From Tellurirhabdus rosea (lineage in GTDB: Bacteria > Bacteroidota > Bacteroidia > Cytophagales > Spirosomataceae): a DNA stretch of 64,000 nt. The notes beneath the pieces are model-generated. The model did not search any database. It saw only the letters and a program-made list of their open reading frames with translations, and had not been told where the DNA came from. The position numbers and the translations under genes were made by a program. The stretch spans positions 1,190,001 through 1,254,000 of the forward strand of contig NZ_CP111085.1 in assembly GCF_026278345.1 (NCBI RefSeq), given 5' to 3'. Shown piece after piece: positions 49,983 through 58,839 of this stretch. Position 1 is the first letter of the stretch, and each line of letters begins with the position of its first letter.

Positions 49983-52900
49983 ATGATACGAACATTTTTG
50001 TGCCTGTTGCTGCTGCTCGGGTCCTGCCGCTCCACCAGCAGCGACCGGCTCTTTACGCTGCTTCCCTCGACCGAAACCGGAGTTACGTTCAACAATGAGA
50101 TCGCCCGTTTTGAAAGCGACACCCTGAACGCGCTGAATTATGATCCGCTCTACAACGGGGCCGGTGTCGCCGTGGCCGACTTCAACCGCGACGGCCGACC
50201 GGATCTTTATTTCGCCGGGAATCTGGTATCGAGCCGACTCTACCTGAACCGCGGCGATTTTCGCTTTACGGACGTTACCGAAGCGGCTGGAGTAGGCACC
50301 CGCCGCTGGTGTACGGGCGTCTCGGTGGCCGATGTCAATCAAGATGGCTGGCAGGATCTTTACGTCTGCGCCGCCGGTCCGGACACCACCCGCATGACCA
50401 ACCTGCTGTTCATTAACCAGGGCCTCGCCGGCGATTCCGTCCCCCGATTCCGCGAAATGGCGGCCGAATACGGGCTGGCCGATGCGCGCTTCAGCAGCCA
50501 GGCCGCTTTTTTTGATTACGACCAGGATGGCGACCTCGACTGCTACGTGCTCGAAAGCGCGCTGGAGCGGACGGGCCGCAATGTCGTCCGGCCCAAACGC
50601 ACCCGCGGCGAAGGTCCCTCCACCGACCGGCTGTTCCGCAATGAAGGCGTCAATCCGCAGAACCCGCGCTTCCGGGACGTTTCGGCCGAAGCGGGCGTCA
50701 CCACCGAAGGGTACGGGCTGGGCCTGTGCGTCAGCGACCTTAACGACGACGGGCGGCCCGATGTTTACTGCGCCAACGACTTTGTTTCCAATGATCTGGC
50801 CTGGATCAACGAGGGTAACGGCCGCTTTACGGAGCGGGCCGCGACCCTGTTCAACCATACGTCTTTCAACTCGATGGGCGTGGACGTGCAGGACATTAAC
50901 AACGATGGCCTGTCCGACATTGTGGTGGCCGACATGCTTCCGGAGAACAACCAGCGGCAGAAGATGATGCTTATCAAAACCAGCTGGGACTATTTCCGGC
51001 TGGCGCGGCAGCTGGGCTATCAGGACGAATACGTCCGCAACACGCTGCAACTCAATTCCGGCAACGGCACCTATCAGGAGATTGGACAGATGGCAGGCGT
51101 TTTCCGCACCGACTGGAGCTGGGCGCCGCTGCTGGCTGATTTTGACCTGGACGGGCGGCGCGACCTGCTGGTGACGAACGGGTACCGCCGCGACATCACC
51201 AATCTGGATTATGTCGTTTATCTGAACGACGGCATCGCCACCACGGGCCTGTCGTCGGCCGCCTTCCGGCAGGAAAGCCTGAAAAAGCTTTACGAACTGC
51301 CCGAAACCCGGATTCCCAACTATCTTTTCCGCAACCGCGGCGATCTTACTTTTGAAAATAAATCGGCCGACTGGGGGCTGGAGAAACCGACGTTTTCCAA
51401 CGGGGCCGCTTATGCCGACCTCGACAACGACGGCGATCTGGATCTGGTCATCAACAACATCGACGACGAAGCTGGCCTTTACCGCAACAACGCCATCGCC
51501 CCCGGGCAGCCCAAGAAGCCCGCTTCTATCCGGCTGAAGCTCTCCGCTCCGGCTCCCAACCGCGACGCGCTGGGGGCCAAAGTGACGCTCCGGCTCGACA
51601 ACGGGCAGACGCTCGTGCAGGAAGCGTTTCCGGTACGCGGCTACCTTTCGTCGGTGGACCCTGTGCTGCATCTGAGTCCCGGAACGGCCCGCGTGGTGTC
51701 GGCGGAAGTTCGCTGGCCGGACGGGAAGCACCAGCGGATTTCCAGCCTTCCGGTCGGGCGGCTGGTCAGCGTCGTGTACGATCCCCGCCAGTTTTTCACG
51801 CCCGCGCCCCAATTGCCCGCCCCGTTGCTGACCACGAGCACCGGCACCCAAATCGGCCTGGACTACCGGCACGAGGAAACGGAGTTCAACGATTTTCTGC
51901 GGACGCCCCTCCTGCCTCACCAATTTTCCAGAAACAGCCCCGGTCTGGCCGTGGGCGATGCCAACGGCGACGGGCGGGACGATGTCTTTATCGGCGCTGA
52001 CCCTGACCGGCTCCGGTCGCTTTACCTGCAGCAGCCCAACGGGCATTTTACCCGGCAGACGCTGGGCGAAAACGCGCTGGAAGACATGGGCGCGCTGTTT
52101 TTCGACGCCGACCGCGACGGCGATCAGGATTTGTACGTCGTCAGCGGCGGCAGTCTGTACGAGAACGAAGAAGGCGCTTATCAGGACCGCCTTTACCTCA
52201 ACGACGGGCGGGGCCAGCTGACGCGTTCGACCGAATCGCTGCCGGTTACAGCTTCCAGCGGCGGCTGTGTGGTGGCGGCGGACTTCGACCACGACGGCGA
52301 CCTGGACCTGTTTCGCGGCGGGCGGGTCAGGCCAGGCCAGTACCCGACCTTTCCCGAAAGCTATCTGCTGCGCAACGACAGCCGCCCCGGCGCGGGTCCA
52401 CGCTTTACCGACGTTACGGACGAGCTCGCGCCGGGGCTCCGGTACATTGGCTTGGTCTGTGCCGCCCTCTGGACGGACTACGACAACGATGGCTGGCACG
52501 ACCTGCTGTTGGCCGGGGAATGGATGCCGTTAACTTTTTTACTCAACAAAAAAGGACAATTTCCCCAAAATTCAATCTTCAACATTCAACATTCCTCCGG
52601 CTGGTGGAACTCGCTTACCGGGGCCGATTTTGACCGGGATGGAGACATCGATTATCTGGCGGGCAATCTCGGTTTAAACTCGCGGTACAAGGCCAGCGCC
52701 GAACAGCCGCTCCGGTTGTATGCCGCCGATTTCGACAAAAACGGGCGCATTGATCCGTTTCTGACGTATTATCTGGAAGGCGGAGAGCATTTTGCAGCCA
52801 TCCGGGATGTCGTTTCGGACCAGATGCCGTCGATCAAATCGCTGTATAATTCGTACGGGGCATTTGCAAAAGGGTCGGTGCGGCAGGTGGTGGAAGGCCG

Positions 52901-53441
52901 GAATATGGAGATGACGAAACTGGAAGCAACGGAACTAAGAAGCTGCTATGTCGAAAACCGGGGGCGGGACGGCTTTCGGCTGGTTCCGCTGCCGATGGAA
53001 GCGCAGATCAGTCCTGCGTACGGCATGCAAACGGCCGATTTCAACGGCGACGGCTTTACCGACGCCCTGCTGACGGGCAATTCCTACGCCACCGAAACCT
53101 ATACCGGCTGGTACGACGCGGGCCGGGGCTGTCTGCTGCTGGGCGACGGCCGCGGGCGTTTCAAACCGCTGGACGCCGCCCGGTCAGGCGTTTGGACGGC
53201 GCAGGACGCGAAAGCACTGGCGCGGGTCGAAACGGTCAGCGGACCCGTCTGGCTGGTGAGCAACACGAACGGCCCGGTTCAGGTGATTCGCAGCCGGAAA
53301 AAGGACACCAGACCCCTGCGCCCGCTGAAGCCCGCCGAAACGGGTACGACCATCCGCCATGCCGACGGCAAAACGGAACGGGTCGAGTTTTATCACGGTT
53401 CAGGCTACCTCTCGGGTTCTTCGCGGCAGTGGAGAAACTGA
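49983..53441 (+). CDS. Large VCBS/FG-GAP repeat lipoprotein with ASPIC/UnbV domain (CRTAC1-like)
   Basis: The 1152-residue protein has a lipoprotein signal ending LLGSC (Cys15). It carries about a dozen FG-GAP/VCBS repeats with calcium-loop motifs such as DFNRDGRPDLYF, DVNQDGWQDLYV, DLDNDGDLDLVI, DANGDGRDDVFI and DFNGDGFTDALL, forming two propellers, and an ASPIC/UnbV segment around residues 520-600 (VRGYLSSVDPVLHLSPG ... VRWPDGKHQ). A second UnbV-like end (ADGKTERVEFYHGSGYLSGSS) closes the protein. Such proteins accompany SusC/D systems in Bacteroidota and are thought to be surface-located. Low-GC heptamers at 52570-52597 lie in frame. Confidence 0.88.
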   Translation: MIRTFLCLLLLLGSCRSTSSDRLFTLLPSTETGVTFNNEIARFESDTLNALNYDPLYNGAGVAVADFNRDGRPDLYFAGNLVSSRLYLNRGDFRFTDVTEAAGVGTRRWCTGVSVADVNQDGWQDLYVCAAGPDTTRMTNLLFINQGLAGDSVPRFREMAAEYGLADARFSSQAAFFDYDQDGDLDCYVLESALERTGRNVVRPKRTRGEGPSTDRLFRNEGVNPQNPRFRDVSAEAGVTTEGYGLGLCVSDLNDDGRPDVYCANDFVSNDLAWINEGNGRFTERAATLFNHTSFNSMGVDVQDINNDGLSDIVVADMLPENNQRQKMMLIKTSWDYFRLARQLGYQDEYVRNTLQLNSGNGTYQEIGQMAGVFRTDWSWAPLLADFDLDGRRDLLVTNGYRRDITNLDYVVYLNDGIATTGLSSAAFRQESLKKLYELPETRIPNYLFRNRGDLTFENKSADWGLEKPTFSNGAAYADLDNDGDLDLVINNIDDEAGLYRNNAIAPGQPKKPASIRLKLSAPAPNRDALGAKVTLRLDNGQTLVQEAFPVRGYLSSVDPVLHLSPGTARVVSAEVRWPDGKHQRISSLPVGRLVSVVYDPRQFFTPAPQLPAPLLTTSTGTQIGLDYRHEETEFNDFLRTPLLPHQFSRNSPGLAVGDANGDGRDDVFIGADPDRLRSLYLQQPNGHFTRQTLGENALEDMGALFFDADRDGDQDLYVVSGGSLYENEEGAYQDRLYLNDGRGQLTRSTESLPVTASSGGCVVAADFDHDGDLDLFRGGRVRPGQYPTFPESYLLRNDSRPGAGPRFTDVTDELAPGLRYIGLVCAALWTDYDNDGWHDLLLAGEWMPLTFLLNKKGQFPQNSIFNIQHSSGWWNSLTGADFDRDGDIDYLAGNLGLNSRYKASAEQPLRLYAADFDKNGRIDPFLTYYLEGGEHFAAIRDVVSDQMPSIKSLYNSYGAFAKGSVRQVVEGRNMEMTKLEATELRSCYVENRGRDGFRLVPLPMEAQISPAYGMQTADFNGDGFTDALLTGNSYATETYTGWYDAGRGCLLLGDGRGRFKPLDAARSGVWTAQDAKALARVETVSGPVWLVSNTNGPVQVIRSRKKDTRPLRPLKPAETGTTIRHADGKTERVEFYHGSGYLSGSSRQWRN
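52570..52597 (+). repeat. In-frame heptamer array inside the VCBS gene
   Basis: ATTCAAT, CTTCAAC, ATTCAAC and ATTCCTC follow one another in an AT-rich patch, encoding a NSIFNIQHSS stretch. The pattern matches the right-arm half of the window's heptamer hairpins, which carry no stop codons in this direction. It sits in a loop just before WWNSLTGADFDRDGD, so the reading frame is undisturbed. Confidence 0.5.
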
Positions 53442-53443
53442 AG

Positions 53444-54169
53444 TTATTTCCGGAAAATCCAGCAGCGTTCCTCGATGGGAGCTTCCAGCAGGGCGTTGTA
53501 TAGATCTGGGTCGTCTTTGAAACTAAGCTGGGAAAGCTGGTAAACTTCGACCCGGGCCTCAAACTCGTCGCAGTCGAAGGGCCAGGGCTCTACGGCCAGG
53601 GTCTGGTCGGGGCGCTGCAAAATATAGTAGGAAACGCCATCGGGGCCGATGCTGATTTCCAGGCGGCGGCTTTCGGGCGGCAGTTGATTTTGCACCAGAA
53701 TCAGCGAGAGCGCGTCGCACCATTGCAGAAAGTCGTACCCGTACTGCACCTCTTTGCGGGTGGTTTTAAGGACTTTTATCCAGTCCTGCTGGTTTTTCTG
53801 CTGCTGATTGAGAAACGCATCCAGTTCGCGGTTTTCGCGGCGGAGCGGCTCGTAGAGAAAGGAGGCGTGCATCGACACCATCAGGGCGTTCCACCGGCTT
53901 TTTTCCAGCGCAATGGACACCATCTTCTTGGCCTGACTGACGGAGTAATTCAGAATCTGAAAGTCCTTGGGGGCGCCCGCTTCGGTCAGGTGGTTGCTTC
54001 CCTCCCACTCATCCTGGCCATCATCGTGTTCCGAGAGCGCTACCAGCGTTTCGGGCCAGCGAACGGGCCGCCTGTCCGGATGCCAGCGCATAGCCGCCTG
54101 CAAAGCCAGCAATCCATGCGCCTGCTGGTGAATGACTTCCCAGCCTTTTTCGGTGGAGCGAACGATCAT
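53444..54169 (-). CDS. DUF3891 family protein
   Basis: The 241-residue protein starts MIVRSTEKGWEVIHQQAHGLLALQAAMRW and has the DUF3891 features HDDGQDEWE and an HASFLYE block. The pattern of His and Asp (HQQAH, SEHDDGQ, MHASF) resembles an HD-type helical hydrolase arrangement, but metal-dependent activity has not been shown for this family. There is no signal peptide. It lies downstream of the PPOX-like gene across a TGAN hairpin and is convergent with the VCBS gene (2 bases apart). Confidence 0.8.
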   Translation of the reverse strand: MIVRSTEKGWEVIHQQAHGLLALQAAMRWHPDRRPVRWPETLVALSEHDDGQDEWEGSNHLTEAGAPKDFQILNYSVSQAKKMVSIALEKSRWNALMVSMHASFLYEPLRRENRELDAFLNQQQKNQQDWIKVLKTTRKEVQYGYDFLQWCDALSLILVQNQLPPESRRLEISIGPDGVSYYILQRPDQTLAVEPWPFDCDEFEARVEVYQLSQLSFKDDPDLYNALLEAPIEERCWIFRK

Positions 54170-54178
54170 AAATGTTGA

Positions 54179-54278
54179 ATGATTGAATTTTGAATGATTG
54201 ATAGGTTGATAGGCTCCGCATGAGTAACCACATTAAGCGGAGCATAATCAACCTATCAATCATTCAAAATTCAATCAT
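54179..54278. repeat. TGAN-repeat hairpin between PPOX-like and DUF3891 genes
   Basis: Arms 54179-54210 and 54247-54278 are exact 32-base reverse complements; an inner GGCTCCGC (54212-54219) pairs with GCGGAGC (54237-54243). It resembles the element at 39252 in sequence (ATGATTGAATTTTGAATGATTGA). The TGA stop codon of the PPOX-like gene (54277-54275 on the minus strand) lies inside the right arm. Confidence 0.85.
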
Positions 54279-54778
54279 TTATTTTGCACCAGTTTGTTCT
54301 CCCCCTCCTTGTACGTATCTCCCGTCACGGCGGCGCGGGCCATTTCGAAGAGGCGGACCATGCGGCTGGACGTTGAATCCCAGTACTCGGCCGTGTCCGT
54401 ATCGACCCGGATTGCCATCAGTTCGGGGTCTTCCTTGCCTTGCGGAAACCAGGGTTTGGCCATGGGCGACCAGATTTCGTCAATTTTGGAACGGTCGTAC
54501 ACCTCCTGGGCCGTCCCCGTAACCGAGACGTAGGAAGCTTTGTCGGGATGAGCGAAGGCTACGTTGACGTGGTAATCCTTCTCGATCTGGTCCGTTTTGG
54601 GCGTTTGTTTTTTGGTCAGAAACCAGAGGCTTCCGTTGTCGTCGATCTGCATGATGGCCATCGGACGGCTCACCAGCCGGTTCTGCTCGTCCTGGGTGGT
54701 AAACATGCCAATCCGGATGGACTCGATCAGGTCTTTCACCTTTTCCATGCCGGCGTTACGCTGTGTTGAGTTTTCCAT
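54275..54778 (-). CDS. Pyridoxamine 5'-phosphate oxidase-like general stress protein
   Basis: From ATG 54778 (MENSTQRNAG) the protein has 167 residues; a longer start at 54841 is unlikely. It has the split-barrel flavin fold of the general stress protein 26 group: VKDLIESIRIGMFTTQDEQNRLVSRPMAIMQID, SLWFLTKKQTPKTDQIEKDYHVNVAFAHPDKASYVSVTGTAQ, and IWSPMAKPWFPQGKEDPELMAIRVDTDTAEYWD. Such proteins bind FMN or FAD and are stress-induced. It neighbours other small stress-type genes. The true cofactor is not visible. Confidence 0.9.
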   Translation of the reverse strand: MENSTQRNAGMEKVKDLIESIRIGMFTTQDEQNRLVSRPMAIMQIDDNGSLWFLTKKQTPKTDQIEKDYHVNVAFAHPDKASYVSVTGTAQEVYDRSKIDEIWSPMAKPWFPQGKEDPELMAIRVDTDTAEYWDSTSSRMVRLFEMARAAVTGDTYKEGENKLVQNK

Positions 54779-54880
54779 AAAAAAGAAAAGTCGGTAGTCG
54801 TGAGTTGACAGAGTCCGGATATTCTCCGGCACTCTCTTCAACTAACGCCTACCGACCAGCTACTGTTTATGAATATTATT

Positions 54881-55285
54881 TTAGTTGTAGATCATCTCCT
54901 GACGGCCCAGCGCCTCGAAGAGGGAGCGGGAGAAAGCCGTGTCGCTTTCGGGCTTCGTCGTCATGTCCAGAATATTCAGACAGGTGCGGATGCACTGGCG
55001 GCAGGTTCCTGCAATCTGGCAACCGCGTTCGCTGGCCAGGCTTTCGCACTCCTGGGCGCATTTTTCGCAGATTTCAATGCAGGTTTTGGCCAGCAGGCGG
55101 GTGTTTTCCGAGCCACGGACGTAGAGCATCGCCATCTGACGGCAAATGTCGGCACAGTCGAGGCTCAGGAAAATGCACCGGTACATATCTTCAATGTCGC
55201 TCCGACGTGAACACTCCGTTGCGTATTCATCGCACACCGTCGCGCATCCAACCAGCGTGTCGTAAATGTTTTTCTTCCAGATCAT
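54881..55285 (-). CDS. Cysteine-rich four-helix bundle (DUF326/Csp-like) copper-binding protein
   Basis: The 134-residue protein has 14 cysteines (14, 18, 25, 37, 44, 48, 69, 73, 76, 80, 89, 95, 98, 102) in helical CxxxC and CxxC spacings, for example YDTLVGCATVCDEYATEC and CIEICEKCAQECESL. This fits the DUF326 family related to copper storage proteins, which fill a four-helix bundle with Cu(I) thiolates. There is no signal peptide, suggesting a cytoplasmic store. It belongs to a run of minus-strand stress genes. Copper binding itself is inferred. Confidence 0.85.
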   Translation of the reverse strand: MIWKKNIYDTLVGCATVCDEYATECSRRSDIEDMYRCIFLSLDCADICRQMAMLYVRGSENTRLLAKTCIEICEKCAQECESLASERGCQIAGTCRQCIRTCLNILDMTTKPESDTAFSRSLFEALGRQEMIYN

Positions 55286-55314
55286 GATAATATGGTTTGG
55301 GTTAACAGCCAGGG

Positions 55315-55530
55315 TTACGAAAACGCCTGACGGGCATGATTCATACCGTCGAGGTCGTCAAAACGGCGCCGCGCCCACTGGCGGGCTTCGCTGATGCTGG
55401 TGGTGATAACATCCTGTTTATCAAGTCCACCCTGCTCCAGCAGCGAATTCGCTATTTCGATCGCTTTCTCCCGGACACTCGGTGTCAGGGATCGCATCGC
55501 TGCCGGGAAGTGAGAATTGCTCCACATCAT
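55315..55530 (-). CDS. Small conserved helical protein
   Basis: A 71-residue frame beginning MMWSNSHFPAAMRSLTPSVREKAIEIANSLLEQGG and ending near WARRRFDDLDGMNHARQ. The W-x-x-x-x-F/Y-P-x-A-M-x-x-L-x-x-x-V-R-x-K-A-I-E-I-A-N-x-L-L-E core is familiar from small proteins of unknown function widespread in bacteria, with isoleucine/alanine-rich helices and a following I-x-x-A-x-x-x-A-x-x-W segment. ATG at 55530 or 55527 may be used. It is upstream of the copper-binding gene on the same strand. Confidence 0.6.
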   Translation of the reverse strand: MMWSNSHFPAAMRSLTPSVREKAIEIANSLLEQGGLDKQDVITTSISEARQWARRRFDDLDGMNHARQAFS

Positions 55531-55720
55531 ATGCCTCGATCGTTAAATCTCTGACAACTATCATTGACATAATTATGCCAGCCCGAAGAGCGATTTTTGC
55601 GGGAAGAAAAAAAATAGCAAAAACGCTGATTTTAAGCCTTTTGAACGACCTTCCGCTTTCTCACATATGTGATTTTTACCGGAAATAATTGTGGTTTGAG
55701 TGTGGAAACGGCCGCCACAG

Positions 55721-55738
55721 TGTGTAAAATTATACACA
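55721..55738. promoter_or_regulatory. Operator-like palindrome TGTGTA-N6-TACACA
   Basis: Perfect 6-base arms (TGTGTA 55721-55726 and TACACA 55733-55738), extended to seven of eight matching bases, lie in the 297-base gap between the small helical gene and the kinase terminator. A dimeric regulator site for the downstream minus-strand stress genes is possible. The rest of the gap 55531-55747 shows nothing else. Confidence 0.35.
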
Positions 55739-55747
55739 GTTGCCGGA

Positions 55748-55782
55748 CATAAAAATAGCCCCGGACAAAGTCCGGAGCTATT
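55748..55782 (-). terminator. Terminator after the REC-PAS-kinase gene
   Basis: AATAGCCCCGGAC (55754-55766) and GTCCGGAGCTATT (55770-55782) pair with one mismatch around a 3-base loop. Read on the minus strand the stem runs into TTTTTATG. Confidence 0.8.
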
Positions 55783-55827
55783 CCGCATTTATCAGGATTG
55801 TATCTTCGTAGTCTTGGTTGGCGGCCC

Positions 55828-57315
55828 TCAGCCTTTCGGAAAAATAAGACGAAACGTGGTGCCTACGCCCTGCTGGCTTTCTACCTCGATAGACCCGCGG
55901 TGGCCGTTGATGATGTTTTGCGTGGTGGTCAGGCCGAGGCCCATGCCGCCCTGTTTGCGGGTGAAGAACGGGTCAAACAGCCGCTGCCGGACTTCTTCGG
56001 TCAGGCCCGATCCGTTGTCCTCGACGCAGACCATAACGTTGTCGTCGCCGGCTTCCAGGGTCTTCACGGTCAGCACCCCTTTTTCCTCATCCATCGCCTC
56101 CACGGCATTGACCAGAATATTGATCAGCGCCGTTTTGAACTGCTCCTTGTCGAGCGGAATCAGGCAGGGGTCGGGCATAAACTCGGTCACCAGTGTCATG
56201 CCTTTCAGCCGGAGCCGGTCGTCGATCAGGTGCAGCGTTTCGCGGACGGCCTCGTTGAAGCTGTTGGCGCGCAGATCCAGTTCGCGGGGCTTCGACGAAT
56301 TCAGCATTTCGGTGATCAGCTGCCCGATGCGTTCGGCGTTCCGGCGGATGATGTCCATGTAAAGGCCCGCCACCGGGTCGTCGGTCGGGACGTCCTCCCG
56401 GAGCTGCTCCAGCGCCATGTTGACGTTGGTGAGCGGGTTGCGGACCTCGTGGGCGATGCTGCGGGCGATCTTGCCCGTCATGGAAAGCTTTTCGGCCACC
56501 AGCAGGTCGCGCTGGGCTTTTTTCTGTTCCGTAATGTCCCGCACGATGCCCTGAAACCAGTTCAGGTCGCCGCCCTTCTGGGCCACGGCCACCACGGACA
56601 GGAGGCAGTCGAACTTCCGCCCGTCCCGGCTCATCAGCACTACTTCATAATCTTTGATCTGCCCGTTCTCGGCGAGTCGCTGGTGCAGCACTTCGTACTG
56701 CTCCGGCTTATCGAAAAGCACCAGCGGCATTTTCCCGCAGAGTTCGTCCTGCGAGTACCCGGTCAGTTTCTCGAGCGAAGGATTAGCCTCCCGAATGACC
56801 ATGTTCCGGTCCGTTACGAAAATGGCGTCGATGGACCGTTCGAACAGCGAGCGGTATTTGTTCTCCTTCTCGGCCAGCTCGGCGGTAATTTCGGCCTGCC
56901 GAACGGCGTAGCGGATGCTCCGGCCCAGCAGCTGGGCGTCGATGCGGCCTTTCACCAGGTAATCGGCGGCACCGAGTTTCAAAGCCGAATAATCGACCTC
57001 TATATCATCCTGCCCGGTCAGCAGGATCATGGGGGCCTGGCAACCGGTTTTGAAAGCTTCCTGAATCAGTTCAATCCCGGTGCGTTCGCCCAACCGGTAA
57101 TCGACCAAGAACACATCATAATCACGTTGACAGGCATGCTGAAGGGCGTCGTCAAACTCGGTCACCCAATCCAGTTTGATGTTGGCATTATCGCGGGTAG
57201 AGACCAGGGTTTTCGTCAGCACATAGTCGTCTTCATCGTCCTCTACCAGCAGGACCCGGATTGGTTTGTCAGACACTCTATCGGTTTGAGTCGTCAGGTA
57301 AGGAAACGGTGTCAA
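55828..57315 (-). CDS. Hybrid REC-PAS-histidine kinase
   Basis: The 495-residue protein has an N-terminal receiver (about 18-135; VLLVEDDEDD, phospho-acceptor Asp72 in FLVDYRLGE), a PAS domain (about 150-265; FERSIDAIFVTDRNMVIREANPS), an H-box SIAHEVRNPLTN (His289) and a HATPase domain (NILVNAVEAMDEE, VCVEDNGSGL, GMGLGLTTTQNIINGH). No membrane segment is seen, so it is a cytoplasmic kinase that integrates a phosphorelay input with a PAS ligand. Its start overlaps the response-regulator gene upstream by 38 bases, indicating translational coupling. Confidence 0.9.
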   Translation of the reverse strand: MTPFPYLTTQTDRVSDKPIRVLLVEDDEDDYVLTKTLVSTRDNANIKLDWVTEFDDALQHACQRDYDVFLVDYRLGERTGIELIQEAFKTGCQAPMILLTGQDDIEVDYSALKLGAADYLVKGRIDAQLLGRSIRYAVRQAEITAELAEKENKYRSLFERSIDAIFVTDRNMVIREANPSLEKLTGYSQDELCGKMPLVLFDKPEQYEVLHQRLAENGQIKDYEVVLMSRDGRKFDCLLSVVAVAQKGGDLNWFQGIVRDITEQKKAQRDLLVAEKLSMTGKIARSIAHEVRNPLTNVNMALEQLREDVPTDDPVAGLYMDIIRRNAERIGQLITEMLNSSKPRELDLRANSFNEAVRETLHLIDDRLRLKGMTLVTEFMPDPCLIPLDKEQFKTALINILVNAVEAMDEEKGVLTVKTLEAGDDNVMVCVEDNGSGLTEEVRQRLFDPFFTRKQGGMGLGLTTTQNIINGHRGSIEVESQQGVGTTFRLIFPKG

Positions 57316-57727
57316 TCCAGTATTTTTTAATGGTTTGAGTAATTTCTAGCAAACTTTTGAAGTCAAACGGCTTAGAGATATACGAACTAACCCCCAGGTC
57401 GTATGTCCTCAGAATATCTTCTTCGGCCGTCGAAGTGGTCAGCACCACCACCGGTATCTGCCGCAGCTGGTCGTTTTCCTTGATCTCGCGCAGGGCCTGT
57501 ACCCCGTTTTTCCGGGGCATGTTCAAATCCAGAATAATCAGACTTGGCCGCATAGAATTTTCGTAGGGCGGGCGTTGGTATAGAAAATCGAGCAGTTCTT
57601 CTCCGTCTTCCACAAAGTACAGCTTTGACGTAAGCTTGGCCTTCTGAAAAGCCTGTTCCAGCAGCATACGGTCATCAGCGTCGTCATCAGCGATCAGGAT
57701 GCTGGTCTTATGTTGTTTAACATCCAT
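57278..57727 (-). CDS. Single-domain response regulator (Rcp1-like)
   Basis: From ATG 57727 the protein has 149 residues, almost all a receiver domain: ILIADDDADDRMLLEQAF (acidic pocket), LIILDLNMPRKNG (phospho-acceptor Asp67), VVLTTSTAEED and SSYISKPF. The DxDADDR and long loop after LYQRPPYENS are typical of Rcp1-type regulators paired with bacteriophytochrome or PAS kinases. No output domain. It lies first in the operon with the REC-PAS-kinase gene and overlaps it, so it is probably a partner in a phosphorelay. Confidence 0.85.
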   Translation of the reverse strand: MDVKQHKTSILIADDDADDRMLLEQAFQKAKLTSKLYFVEDGEELLDFLYQRPPYENSMRPSLIILDLNMPRKNGVQALREIKENDQLRQIPVVVLTTSTAEEDILRTYDLGVSSYISKPFDFKSLLEITQTIKKYWIDTVSLPDDSNR

Positions 57728-58126
57728 TATATTCTTGTTCAGTGTTACAGACAATTCATTCAATAATCATCAAACTGGTTCAAACTCGGGAAGCTACAAC
57801 AGAGAGAGTCCGGCCCTCACGAAAATTACCCATCCTATACTACCATTTTCGGGCAAAGTGTGTTTAATAAATTTACCAAAATACCCTTATACGTCATTTG
57901 TGCAGGCGGCTTTGTAATATGATTGTTTTTACCCGCTTTTGGGGAAACGGATACACAAAAATATAATTTTCCCGTGCAGCCCTCCTCCTTCAGACCGTTC
58001 GCCCCGGTGGCCTAACCCCTTAGTAAACCGCAGCTTATTGCCGGTTGACGACGCTCCGCTCCGCTTCTTTTAAATTCTGGCACAGATTTGAAACGTATTC
58101 GGGTGTCAAACCAATCAACCATACCT
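57728..58126. other. Divergent intergenic region
   Basis: This 399-base AT-rich gap separates the minus-strand response regulator from the plus-strand PorT-like gene and must hold promoters for both. CAAAAATA at 57956-57963 is an exact minus-strand TAnnTTTG, about 230 bases upstream of the regulator. TGGCACAG at 58078-58085 resembles a sigma-54 -24 element for the barrel gene but lacks a proper -12 GC. No frame of useful length was seen. Confidence 0.4.
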
Positions 58127-58753
58127 ATGAAAAAAATGCTTGGACATGTCCTGGCAGCAACGGCCCTCCTGACTGGTCTGATCACTCAGGATGCTGCGGC
58201 CCAGACTCGTGCCCGTTCGGGTATCAAAGGCGGCTTTAACGCCAGCACGCTGAACATCGAAAACGGCAGTGACCGCAAAGAACGATATGGTTTTCACGTC
58301 GGCGTTTTTACGCAGGTCCCGCTCGGAGAAACCTTTGCTATCCAACCCGAACTGCTGTATACAAGCAAAGGCGCTTCGGCTGCCTACAACGCGTTTGGTG
58401 CTACCGGCCGCACGAATTTCAACCTGAATTATCTTGAACTTCCTGTCCTGGCGACCTTCAAGCTTGGTAACACCGCTGACCTGCAAATTGGACCGTACGC
58501 TGGTTATCTGCTTAATTCGTCCCTGAAAACGGAAGGCGATCTGGGCACTGCGGTTGGGTCTCTCAATACCGACAACTTTAACCGATTGGATTACGGGGTA
58601 GCCGGTGGTTTCAACCTCTACTTCGGTCCTCTGCTGGTGGGTCTGCGCTACGGCCAGGGCCTGAACAAAGTGGCAGATAGCGGCGGCGCTAATCTGCTGC
58701 TCGGCAACGCCAAAAACGCAACCGGCATGGTGTCTGTAGGGTTTGCCTTTTAA
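58127..58753 (+). CDS. PorT-family outer-membrane beta-barrel protein
   Basis: From ATG 58127 the protein has 208 residues with a signal peptide (cleavage near AAAQT). The mature part is an eight-strand barrel of the outer-membrane-beta-barrel type: RSGIKGGFNASTL, YGFHVGVFTQVPLGETFAIQPELLYTSKG, NLNYLELPVLATFKLGNTADLQIGPYAGYLL, LLVGLRYGQGL and a terminal GMVSVGFAF. The GxKGGxN opening and QPELLYT are PorT-family marks. It is between the receiver/kinase pair and the sigma-54 activator and may be a target of them. Confidence 0.85.
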   Translation: MKKMLGHVLAATALLTGLITQDAAAQTRARSGIKGGFNASTLNIENGSDRKERYGFHVGVFTQVPLGETFAIQPELLYTSKGASAAYNAFGATGRTNFNLNYLELPVLATFKLGNTADLQIGPYAGYLLNSSLKTEGDLGTAVGSLNTDNFNRLDYGVAGGFNLYFGPLLVGLRYGQGLNKVADSGGANLLLGNAKNATGMVSVGFAF

Positions 58754-58757
58754 CAAA

Positions 58758-58838
58758 ATGACTGAATGATTGATTGACTGAATGACTGATTAAGCTTTGC
58801 AGGACCTCAGTCATTCAGTCAATCAATCATTCAGTCAT
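58758..58838. repeat. TGAN-repeat hairpin between convergent genes
   Basis: Arms 58758-58789 and 58807-58838 are exact 32-base reverse complements composed of TGAC/TGAA/TGAT tetramers; the loop has 17 bases. It fills the space between the PorT-like stop (58753) and the NtrC-type regulator stop (58840). Confidence 0.88.
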
Positions 58839-58839
58839 T

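Noticed and set aside
49920-52499. 859-residue minus-strand frame opposite the VCBS gene
   Set aside because: The DxDxDG calcium loops are on the plus strand; the antisense frame is open only because of the repeat codon pattern.
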